From Syntrophus sp. (in: bacteria) (GTDB lineage: Bacteria > Desulfobacterota > Syntrophia > Syntrophales > UBA8958): a DNA stretch of 7,044 nt. Below the pieces are notes generated by a model, which saw only the letters and a program-made list of their open reading frames with translations, ran no database searches and was not told the origin of the DNA. Below, piece after piece: positions 1 to 6,322 of the stretch. Location of the stretch: positions 261 to 7,304 of the forward strand of contig DMAT01000276.1 of assembly GCA_003451635.1 (NCBI GenBank), given 5' to 3'. The translations under genes and the position numbers were made by a program. Position 1 is the stretch's first letter. Every line of letters begins with the position of its first letter.

Positions 1-425
1 GGATCGAGCAGCAGGCCGCCGATCTCGATCGGCGATTCGCTGTCCACTGGCGTCGCGCGGCGCAGCACGGCCTTCAGGCGGGCGACCAGCTCGCGCGGCG
101 AGAAGGGCTTGGTGATGTAGTCGTCGGCCCCCAATTCGAGGCCGATTATTTTGTCCACATCCTGACCTTTGGCAGTCACCATGACGATAGGCAGATTTTC
201 CGTTTCGGCTTTTCCCCGGAGGCGCCGGCAGATATCGAGGCCGGACAATCCGGGCAGCATCAGGTCGAGGACAATCAAATCGGGCTTTATCGTGCGTACG
301 ATTTCCATGGCCTGCTCTCCGTCCCATGCCTTGAAGACGGTGTATCCTTCCTGTTCAAGATTGAAGGCGATCAGTTCAACAAGGTCCTTTTCGTCATCCA
401 CCACCAGGATTTTTTTTGCCGTCAT
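1..425 (-). CDS. PhoB/OmpR-type response regulator, partial (C-terminus outside window)
   Basis: Cytoplasmic transcriptional response regulator that is phosphorylated by a sensor kinase. The 141 visible residues are a complete receiver domain (about 4-120) and the start of the linker or effector domain. The acidic pair is D10-D11, the phosphoacceptor is D54 in IVLDLMLPG, the switch threonine is T84 in VMVTAKG, and the conserved lysine is K106 in DDYITKPFSPREL. The KPFSPRELVARLKAVLRR segment is typical of the PhoB/OmpR family, whose winged-helix domain would lie left of base 1. The ATG at 425 is preceded by a GGAG at 436-439 with 10-base spacing. The gene is divergent from a pstS-like gene and a Pho-box-like array lies between them, so a PhoB-like phosphate role is likely but inferred; another OmpR-family regulator is possible. 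Residues from about 99 on are encoded by much more GC-rich DNA than the rest. Confidence 0.9.
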   Translation of the reverse strand, partial: MTAKKILVVDDEKDLVELIAFNLEQEGYTVFKAWDGEQAMEIVRTIKPDLIVLDLMLPGLSGLDICRRLRGKAETENLPIVMVTAKGQDVDKIIGLELGADDYITKPFSPRELVARLKAVLRRATPVDSESPIEIGGLLLD

Positions 426-456
426 GCTTTAACCGCTCCGCCGATTTTGATGTGGG

Positions 457-485
457 AGTTTCACCGACTTTGCAGAGATTGTCAA
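457..485 (-). promoter_or_regulatory. Candidate sigma70 promoter for the response regulator gene
   Basis: On the minus strand a perfect TTGACA -35 hexamer (480-485) is followed after exactly 17 bases by GAAACT (457-462), which matches the -10 consensus at 3 of 6 positions. Transcription would start near 450 and give a leader of about 25 bases that contains the GGAG ribosome site. The -35 overlaps the leftmost half-site of the TCA repeat array, and the rest of the array lies just upstream. A regulator bound there could activate or occlude this promoter. The -35 is strong evidence; the weak -10 lowers confidence. Confidence 0.5.
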
Positions 486-521
486 GGGACTTTCATGAAT
501 TTTCATCAAAGCGTCATGAGG
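479..521 (+). promoter_or_regulatory. Pho-box-like array of four TCA-centred half-sites
   Basis: Four half-sites have their TCA at 482, 493, 503 and 514, a spacing of 11, 10 and 11 bases: TTGTCAA, CTTTCAT, TTTTCAT and GCGTCAT. The known PhoB site in enterobacteria is a pair of 11-base direct repeats of CTGTCAT-type sequence with AT-rich spacers, and this array matches that layout with degenerate first bases. It lies between a PhoB-like regulator gene and a pstS-like gene, where a Pho box is expected. The centre (490-511) can also be read as an imperfect palindrome, so a different dyad-binding regulator is possible. Confidence 0.6.
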
Positions 522-538
522 CCGCAACAATTGTCCGT

Positions 539-544
539 TATAGA
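539..544 (+). promoter_or_regulatory. Candidate -10 element for the pstS-like operon
   Basis: TATAGA matches the first four bases of TATAAT and resembles the -10 of E. coli phoA. No TTGACA-like -35 lies about 17 bases upstream; the Pho-box-like array is there instead, as in PhoB-activated promoters. The gap from the last TCA to this hexamer is 22 bases, about one helical turn longer than in phoA. An alternative hexamer, AACAAT at 526-531, would be closer. The choice between them is open. Confidence 0.35.
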
Positions 545-576
545 GCCAATCGTAACAATTCGGACCTGCCATTTAG

Positions 577-582
577 AAAGGA
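577..582 (+). promoter_or_regulatory. Ribosome binding site of the pstS-like gene
   Basis: AAAGGA lies 12 bases before the ATG at 595, slightly farther than the optimum. It supports this ATG as the start, and the reading frame from here opens directly into a signal peptide. Confidence 0.6.
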
Positions 583-594
583 ATAATCGTCATC

Positions 595-1641
595 ATGTTG
601 AAAAGACTCAAAATCTGTCTGGTCGTCACTTTCCTGCTGCTATCGTCCCCTGCGGGCCTTTACTCCCAGCCGGTTCTGAACGGCACCGGGGCCACTTTCC
701 CGAGCCCCCTCTATTTCAAATGGATCGAGGCTTATGGGAAAGATGAGCACGTCCGTATTGTATACAAGGAAGTCGGTTCCAGCGAGGGTATCCGCCTGCT
801 TCTGGCTAGGGAGGTGGATTTCGGAGGAACCGACGCCTTTCTCTCCGAAGGGGATATGGGCAAGACTCCCGACACTATCCTCCACATACCCACTTGCATC
901 GGCGCGGTGGCCATTATTTACAATCTCCCCGGGAATCCGGACTTGAAGCTGTCTCCCGATATCCTGGCCGACATCTTCCTGGGTAAGATCACCTCCTGGT
1001 CGGACCGCCGGATATCCCAGATCAATCGCAGCACAATGCCTGCAAAGCTCAAAATCTCCGTAGTCCACCGCTCGGAGGGGAGTGGCACCACTTTTCTGTT
1101 GTCCGATTATCTCACCAAGGTCAATCATAACTGGAAGAAAACCATCGGCACGGGCAAGCAACTCCGCTGGCAGACCGGAATAGGGGTGGAGGAAAATTCG
1201 GGGGTCTCGGATTTGGTAAAAAAGATCCCCGGCAGCATCGGCTATGTCTCCCTGAATTATGCCGTCGCCCTAAAGTTGCCCACCGCCGCCCTGAAAAATG
1301 AACGGGGTCGTTATATGAAACCGACAGTGGAATCCGTCAGTTCCGCCGCATCCATCGATCTACCGGCAGACGCACGGGCACTGATCACCAACAGCGGCCA
1401 TCCCAACGCCTACCCTATCAGCGGGTTTTCATATATTGTTCTATTCAGGGAACAGGCATATCATCAACGGTCAAAAGAGAAGGCAGAATCCCTGGCCCGA
1501 TTTCTCTGGTGGTGCATCCACGAAGGCCAGCGGGAAGCGGGGCCCCTCTTTTACGCTCCCCTTCCTCGCCAAGCGGTCCTGGTAACGGAAAAGATCCTCC
1601 GCTCTCTCGCCTATGCCGGGCAACCACTTTTAAAACCTTGA
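595..1641 (+). CDS. pstS: PstS-family periplasmic phosphate-binding protein
   Basis: Periplasmic solute-binding protein that captures inorganic phosphate, normally for the PstCAB ABC transporter. Residues 1 to about 25 form a signal peptide (positive MLKRLK, then a hydrophobic core) with no lipobox cysteine. Family motifs appear in order: TGATFP (31-36), GSSEGI (61-66), DFGGTD (75-80), HRSEGSGTTF (158-167), NSGV (201-204), GSIGYVSLNYA (213-223) and YPISGFSYIV (273-282). Counterparts of the phosphate-contacting residues of E. coli PstS are all present at a constant offset of 24: T34, F35, S62, D80, R159, S163, G164 and T165. The length, 348 residues, is normal. It is first in a likely two-gene operon with a hybrid kinase 10 bases downstream. 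No pstC, pstA, pstB or phoU gene accompanies it in this window, so a sensing role beside transport is plausible. The array upstream suggests induction by phosphate limitation. Confidence 0.92.
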   Translation: MLKRLKICLVVTFLLLSSPAGLYSQPVLNGTGATFPSPLYFKWIEAYGKDEHVRIVYKEVGSSEGIRLLLAREVDFGGTDAFLSEGDMGKTPDTILHIPTCIGAVAIIYNLPGNPDLKLSPDILADIFLGKITSWSDRRISQINRSTMPAKLKISVVHRSEGSGTTFLLSDYLTKVNHNWKKTIGTGKQLRWQTGIGVEENSGVSDLVKKIPGSIGYVSLNYAVALKLPTAALKNERGRYMKPTVESVSSAASIDLPADARALITNSGHPNAYPISGFSYIVLFREQAYHQRSKEKAESLARFLWWCIHEGQREAGPLFYAPLPRQAVLVTEKILRSLAYAGQPLLKP

Positions 1642-1651
1642 GATTCAAAAC

Positions 1652-4327
1652 ATGAACAGCAAGAGCCGTTTGTTTTTCGTCTTAATTCTTGCCGGCACTA
1701 TCTTTTTTACCGGTATCGCAACCATTCATGGCGCGGAACGATTACTCCGCATCGGCATGGTAAACTCGGCGCCCATGTTATCCGGCAATTCCCAGCACAA
1801 TCAGGAAAGTCTGCCCATCCAAATTCTACGGTATGCCGCAGAGAAGGAAAAATGGCGTCTTGTCTTTGTCGATACCTCCCTCCCAGATGCCTTGGCCGGT
1901 CTTGACCGGGGGGCGTACGATCTTGTGGCCGTTGTTCCCTTTGGAAAAGAAAAGGCGACACGTTATGCCTATTCTCGGGAAACGGTAATCTCTTCGTGGG
2001 GGCAGATCTATGGGGAGGAAAAAGAATCGGTTAAATCTCCTCTGGATCTCTCGGGGATGGTGATCGGCGTCCACCGCGACGATCCCTTCAACGGGGAGAT
2101 GCGCTCGCTGATGCGTAGTTTGAATATTCCCTGTAAATTCTTGGAATTCAACTCTTACCAAGAGGTTTTTCAAGCCCTGGACAAAAAATGGATACAGGCG
2201 GGCGTGGTGGATCGTTTTTTTGGCGTGATCCATGACGCCGAATTCCCGGCGCTGAAAAAAACGGACATCATCTTGTCCCCCATGGAATATCGCTATGCTT
2301 TCCCCAAAATTCACGATGAATCCATCCTTTCCGCATTGGATTACCATGTCGGGGCGCTGAAAAAAGACCCTCACTCCCTCTATTATCGATCCATACAGGG
2401 TGGTCCGTTCCTGCCTACCGATCCAAAAACGGCCCAGCAAGTAAAGCAAGTAAAGCGGGGGCTGGTCGCAGCTCTCGCACTACTGTCGCTTACAGCCATT
2501 GCCATCCTGGTTCTACGCTGGCAAGTTAAGGCAAAAACCGCCGCATTGACTGCGAAAAACGACGAACTAAAACAGGAAATTGTCATGAGGCGTCAGGCAG
2601 AGGAGGCCCTTTGCCGGCAGAAAAACTACTTGACGTCCCTGCATGAAACATCCCTGGATATCATCGGACGCCTCGATCTGGCTGATCTGCTGGAAAAAAT
2701 TGTCCTGCGGGCAGGCGACCTTGTCGGCACCAAGGATGGCTTTATCTATCTGCCTACGGAACACCGACACACCCTGCGGATGGAGGTTGCCATTGGCGCC
2801 TTTTCCGGGCTGATCGGCACCTGCATCCCCCAGGGCGTCGGTTTGACGGGAAAGGTCATCGCCAGCGGCGAACCGATGCTGATAGATGACTATGCAAGCT
2901 GGCCGGCGCGTCTTTCCGACCATGCCTACGATTCTCTTCACGCCGTCATGGCCGTTCCCCTCTATTATGAAGGAACGATACAGGGCGTCATCGGTCTGGG
3001 GCACTTTGAAGCTACTGAGACGTTTTCCAGCGATGAGTTCGGCGTTCTTAATCGCTTCGGCAATCTGGCTGCCATCGCCTTGAACAACGCCCGCCTATAC
3101 GCCAAGATTGAGGAGGAGCTTCAGCAACGGATTCAGGCAGAAAAAGAGCGAAAGCGGCTGGAAGGCCAACTCCGGCAGAATCAGAAAATGGAGGCCATCG
3201 GCAGGCTTGCCGGCGGTATAGCGCATGATTTCAATAATATATTGACGCCGATCCTCGGGTACGCCGAAATGACCTGGAAGGAATATCCCTCCGATGCCTC
3301 CTTGCGGGACCGACTCGAAAAAATTCTGGCCGCCGGTTGCCGGGGCCGGGATCTGGTCGCTCAGATTCTGTCATTCAGCCGCAGTGATGACGGCAAACCC
3401 ATACCGTTGGACGTGGGAAGCCAGGTGAAGGAAATACTCAAGCTGCTCCGGGCATCCGTTCCCGCCCACATCGAGATCGTTCAGCAGTTGACTGATGAAC
3501 AGATCATCGTCATGGCGGATCTGACGGATATTCACCAGATCGTCATGAACCTCTGCACAAACGCAGCCCACGCCATGAGGGATAAAGGCGGTCGCCTGGA
3601 GATCTCCCTGACTGGTACAGTTATAGACCATATTGCCGCGGCGCGCCATATCGACTTGAAGGCCGCCGCCTACGCCTGTCTGAGTGTAGCCGATACCGGG
3701 TGCGGCATGAAAACAGATATTATGGAGCGAATGTTTGAACCTTTTTTTACCACCGGGCAAAAGAGCGGCGGGACCGGCATGGGCCTATCCATCGTCCATG
3801 GCATTGTCGGGCGTCTGGGCGGGGCCATCCAGGTTTACAGCGAAGAAGGCCGGGGCAGTGTCTTTCATGTTTATCTGCCGCGGACAGACGCCGCCATGCT
3901 TACCGCGGAATCGCCCGAAGCGTCGCCGTCTCCCCAAGGCCGTCAGGAAATGATTCTCGTAGTGGACGATGAAAAGTCCATTGCCGACATGACGGATGAA
4001 ATGTTGAGTTATATCGGGTACCGGGTTGTCTCGACGACCAGCAGTGATATGGCTCTTGACATATTTCGCTCAGAACCGGAAAGATTTGATCTGATCATCA
4101 CGGATCATAACATGCCCCGCCGGACGGGCATCGAACTGGCAACAGCGATTTTTTCTATCCGGCCGGATATTCCCGTAATGCTCTCTACGGGATACAGCGA
4201 CGTCCGGATCGAAGAGCAGGCAAAAAACGCCGGCATTACCGGCCTCATCCGCAAGCCTTATGCATTGGACGACTTGACGCGAAAAGTGAGAGGCATGATC
4301 GACGCGTCGATGACTACATCTCTGTAG
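1652..4327 (+). CDS. Hybrid sensor histidine kinase: periplasmic SBP domain, TM, GAF, HisKA, HATPase, receiver
   Basis: Inner-membrane hybrid sensor kinase of 891 residues. A signal anchor (about 7-27) is followed by a periplasmic solute-binding-protein domain of the bacterial family 3 type (about 30-250), a transmembrane helix (270-289), a predicted coiled coil (295-325), a GAF domain (about 336-480), a second coiled coil (484-513) and the kinase core. The phosphoacceptor is H525 in GGIAHDFNN. The ATP-binding boxes are N (N633, N637), G1 DTGCGM (681-686), F (FEPFFTT, 695-701) and G2 GGTGMGLS (706-713). A receiver follows (767-885) with D772-D773, phosphoacceptor D818, S845/T846 and K868. All catalytic residues are intact. 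The gene starts 10 bases after the pstS-like stop with only a weak GAG-type ribosome site, which suggests translational coupling. The ligand is not identifiable from sequence. There is no HPt domain, so transfer onward to the divergent regulator is a hypothesis. Confidence 0.92.
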   Translation: MNSKSRLFFVLILAGTIFFTGIATIHGAERLLRIGMVNSAPMLSGNSQHNQESLPIQILRYAAEKEKWRLVFVDTSLPDALAGLDRGAYDLVAVVPFGKEKATRYAYSRETVISSWGQIYGEEKESVKSPLDLSGMVIGVHRDDPFNGEMRSLMRSLNIPCKFLEFNSYQEVFQALDKKWIQAGVVDRFFGVIHDAEFPALKKTDIILSPMEYRYAFPKIHDESILSALDYHVGALKKDPHSLYYRSIQGGPFLPTDPKTAQQVKQVKRGLVAALALLSLTAIAILVLRWQVKAKTAALTAKNDELKQEIVMRRQAEEALCRQKNYLTSLHETSLDIIGRLDLADLLEKIVLRAGDLVGTKDGFIYLPTEHRHTLRMEVAIGAFSGLIGTCIPQGVGLTGKVIASGEPMLIDDYASWPARLSDHAYDSLHAVMAVPLYYEGTIQGVIGLGHFEATETFSSDEFGVLNRFGNLAAIALNNARLYAKIEEELQQRIQAEKERKRLEGQLRQNQKMEAIGRLAGGIAHDFNNILTPILGYAEMTWKEYPSDASLRDRLEKILAAGCRGRDLVAQILSFSRSDDGKPIPLDVGSQVKEILKLLRASVPAHIEIVQQLTDEQIIVMADLTDIHQIVMNLCTNAAHAMRDKGGRLEISLTGTVIDHIAAARHIDLKAAAYACLSVADTGCGMKTDIMERMFEPFFTTGQKSGGTGMGLSIVHGIVGRLGGAIQVYSEEGRGSVFHVYLPRTDAAMLTAESPEASPSPQGRQEMILVVDDEKSIADMTDEMLSYIGYRVVSTTSSDMALDIFRSEPERFDLIITDHNMPRRTGIELATAIFSIRPDIPVMLSTGYSDVRIEEQAKNAGITGLIRKPYALDDLTRKVRGMIDASMTTSL

Positions 4328-4373
4328 GCCTGGCCCATAATTGACGTTCTTTGGAGTAGTATTGCAGCCTGCC
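4328..4373. other. Convergent intergenic gap without a clear terminator
   Basis: The kinase gene and the EAL/GGDEF gene converge here with 46 bases between their stop codons. I see only a short GGCC-type imperfect repeat near 4327-4335 and no stem followed by a T run on either strand. Termination may be Rho-dependent or happen inside the opposing gene. Confidence 0.6.
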
Positions 4374-6302
4374 CTAGCCGGAGGTGGTTTTGGGCTTACT
4401 GTAGTTTCGCTGCTCGAACATGTATCCACTTTCCCCCGTCGCTATTGTCATTTGTTTGACCTTCTTTTTCAGCGCTGCGGCCACCTCGGAAAACAGGGCC
4501 GGATGTGGATCAATCCAGATTTTACGGCTGTCGATGACGGCCAGGCTTATGGTGACCAGGGGGACCTGGGCCGGATTGCCCTGGCGGTCAATAATCTCGA
4601 AATAACCATTTTTCACATGGTCGTGCTTGAAGAGGTCCAACTTGGCTTGGTCATACGCCCGACACAGCGATGTCAGGGATTCCTCGGTGATAATTCCCGG
4701 ACAGACCATGATGAAATCATCGCCGCCGATATGGCCAAGCTTCGCATCTTTATGAAGGAGTGACATATTTTCAGACATTACCCTGGCCGTTAGACGGAGC
4801 AGTTCATCGCCCATGAGAAAACCATAGACATCATTGAAACCCTTGAAATGATCGAGGTCCCCATAAATAATGGTATATTCCGGCTCCATCAGGGCGTCGT
4901 GAATCCAGTGGCGGATAACTTCATTGCCGGGGAGGTTCGTAAGCGGGTTGGCAGCCATGGCGCAACGCACTTCCAGCTCCACCGCCTTGGTAATGACCTG
5001 TTTCATAGTAACAGAGCCAATAAAACGGGCCTGACTGTCTACAACCAGCACCGGATCATAGAGGTCTTCCTGAAACCGGTCCATGGCAAGTCTGGCCAGC
5101 GCGGTTACGGTAATCCTGTCCTCGACGATCAAGGGCTGGTGCTTGCAGATCACATCCACGGGCTTCTTCTGAAACAACTGGTAGCCAAAGGCGCCCCCCG
5201 TCTCCAGATAAAAATGCTGTCTCGTAATGAGACCGGAAACGCTTTCACCATCGAGGATCACAACATGATCCATATGGGGAGATTTCTTGAACTTGTCGTC
5301 AAGAGCCCGGCAAAGGATGTCATGTCTTTGAACCGTCGGCGGACGGATGACCATACTGCCGATCTGTTCATCGAGATCCGCCTTTGTCTGATCATATTTT
5401 TTGACCAAGGAAGCAATTTTCTCCTTTAATTCTTCGGACAAACCATAGGGCGTCTCCTGGGGGCGACCGAACAAAAAACCTTGGGCATAACGAATCCCGT
5501 ACTTGACGAGGAGTTCGAGTTCATCCCACGATTCAATGCCCTCGGCGATGAGCTTGGAATTGACGCTGGCAGCGAAAGTGGCAATCGACTTGACCAGTTT
5601 CTGTTTATAATCATACTTGTGAACATCCCGGACGATGGCCATGTCGAGCTTCAGGTAATGAGGAGTACAGGCGATCAGGGCAATCAGGCCCGAATAGCCG
5701 GCCCCGAAGTCGTCCAGACTGATCTTGAATCCCTGATTGACATAATGGGTCACCAGCTTTTGGAATTGATCGTAGTCGCCGAAGGATTTCTCCTCCGTGA
5801 CTTCGATGACGATCTGCCGCTGATCCAGACCGTATTCCATCATTCTTTTCTGGGTAAATCGCTCTATAAACCGGGAATCACTGAAGCAGTCCGGGCTGAC
5901 ATTGATGAAATAGGTGGCAGAGCGCAGATCACCGGGAAAACTGACTATCTTCTGCAAAGCAGCAACGCGGCAGGCCTTTTCCAACTCCCACATCAGCCCC
6001 AGGCGTTTGGCCTCTCCAAACATTTTGTGAGGAGTTTCATATGGCTCCGTCCCTCTGGACAACACTTCGTACCCCATAATCATCCCCGTAAAAAGATCAA
6101 TGAGAGGATGGAAGTGGGGTCGCGGTTGCACCTGTTCCACAAAGGAACGTTCTGCGTGCTCCGGCTTATGGTAAAAATTTAACACGAACGGCTTATTATG
6201 TAACTGAATGCTTTCCTGAAGGTTTATCATTGTTATTTTGTCTTCCTTAAGCGAATTGACGAGCTCCTGCACCCTAAGCGGCCACAGGGTATGATGCTTC
6301 AT
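4374..6302 (-). CDS. EAL-CBS-CBS-GGDEF cyclic-di-GMP protein
   Basis: Cytoplasmic cyclic-di-GMP turnover or sensing protein of 642 residues with no membrane segment. The EAL phosphodiesterase domain (about 60-285) reads EVL at its signature and keeps the metal and catalytic residues: E79, N134 in FINVSP, E167 in IEVTE, D197-D198 in DDFGAGYS, K218 in LKLD, E254 in AEGIE and Q274 in QGFLFGRP. A pair of CBS motifs (about 318-440) is likely an adenine-nucleotide sensor. The GGDEF domain (about 445-615) has GDLDHFKGFND (481-491), including metal ligand D482, and the signature GGDDF (526-530). The usual RxxD inhibitory site is absent. Active phosphodiesterase is likely; cyclase activity is uncertain. 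The ATG at 6302 has AAGGGAAG (6311-6318) 8 bases upstream, better placed than the site before internal M25. It follows the Lgt-like gene by 20 bases, likely in one operon. Confidence 0.92.
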   Translation of the reverse strand: MKHHTLWPLRVQELVNSLKEDKITMINLQESIQLHNKPFVLNFYHKPEHAERSFVEQVQPRPHFHPLIDLFTGMIMGYEVLSRGTEPYETPHKMFGEAKRLGLMWELEKACRVAALQKIVSFPGDLRSATYFINVSPDCFSDSRFIERFTQKRMMEYGLDQRQIVIEVTEEKSFGDYDQFQKLVTHYVNQGFKISLDDFGAGYSGLIALIACTPHYLKLDMAIVRDVHKYDYKQKLVKSIATFAASVNSKLIAEGIESWDELELLVKYGIRYAQGFLFGRPQETPYGLSEELKEKIASLVKKYDQTKADLDEQIGSMVIRPPTVQRHDILCRALDDKFKKSPHMDHVVILDGESVSGLITRQHFYLETGGAFGYQLFQKKPVDVICKHQPLIVEDRITVTALARLAMDRFQEDLYDPVLVVDSQARFIGSVTMKQVITKAVELEVRCAMAANPLTNLPGNEVIRHWIHDALMEPEYTIIYGDLDHFKGFNDVYGFLMGDELLRLTARVMSENMSLLHKDAKLGHIGGDDFIMVCPGIITEESLTSLCRAYDQAKLDLFKHDHVKNGYFEIIDRQGNPAQVPLVTISLAVIDSRKIWIDPHPALFSEVAAALKKKVKQMTIATGESGYMFEQRNYSKPKTTSG

Positions 6303-6310
6303 TTATAGAA

Positions 6311-6318
6311 CTTCCCTT
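6311..6318 (-). promoter_or_regulatory. Ribosome binding site of the EAL/GGDEF gene
   Basis: AAGGGAAG on the minus strand lies 8 bases before the ATG at 6302, inside the 20-base gap after the upstream stop codon. It fixes the start at M1 rather than the in-frame M25. No room is left for a separate promoter in the gap, so transcription probably comes from upstream. Confidence 0.7.
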
Positions 6319-6322
6319 AATC

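Larger units (their letters stand above)
426..594. other. Divergent intergenic regulatory region
   Basis: This 169-base stretch separates two divergent starts, the response regulator leftwards and the pstS-like gene rightwards. It holds a sigma70-like promoter facing left, a cluster of Pho-box-like half-sites in the middle, candidate -10 hexamers facing right and a Shine-Dalgarno sequence for each gene. I see no convincing small gene here; short open frames crossing it are not supported. Confidence 0.75.

Noticed and set aside
169..432. Plus-strand open frame of 87 codons
   Set aside because: It is antisense to the response regulator, whose conserved receiver motifs are read on the minus strand, and it has no family-like features.
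447..746. Plus-strand open frame of 99 codons crossing the intergenic region
   Set aside because: It overlaps the promoter array and the start of the pstS-like gene in another frame, has no convincing ribosome site, and shows no recognisable motif.
1826..2449. Minus-strand open frame of 207 codons
   Set aside because: It lies antisense within the kinase's periplasmic domain; its composition looks like a reverse-frame shadow.
4327..4335. GGCC-type repeat as an intrinsic terminator
   Set aside because: The stem would be only a few base pairs and is not followed by a T run on either strand.
5481..6182. Plus-strand open frame of 233 codons
   Set aside because: It is antisense to the EAL domain, whose catalytic motifs are all intact on the minus strand.
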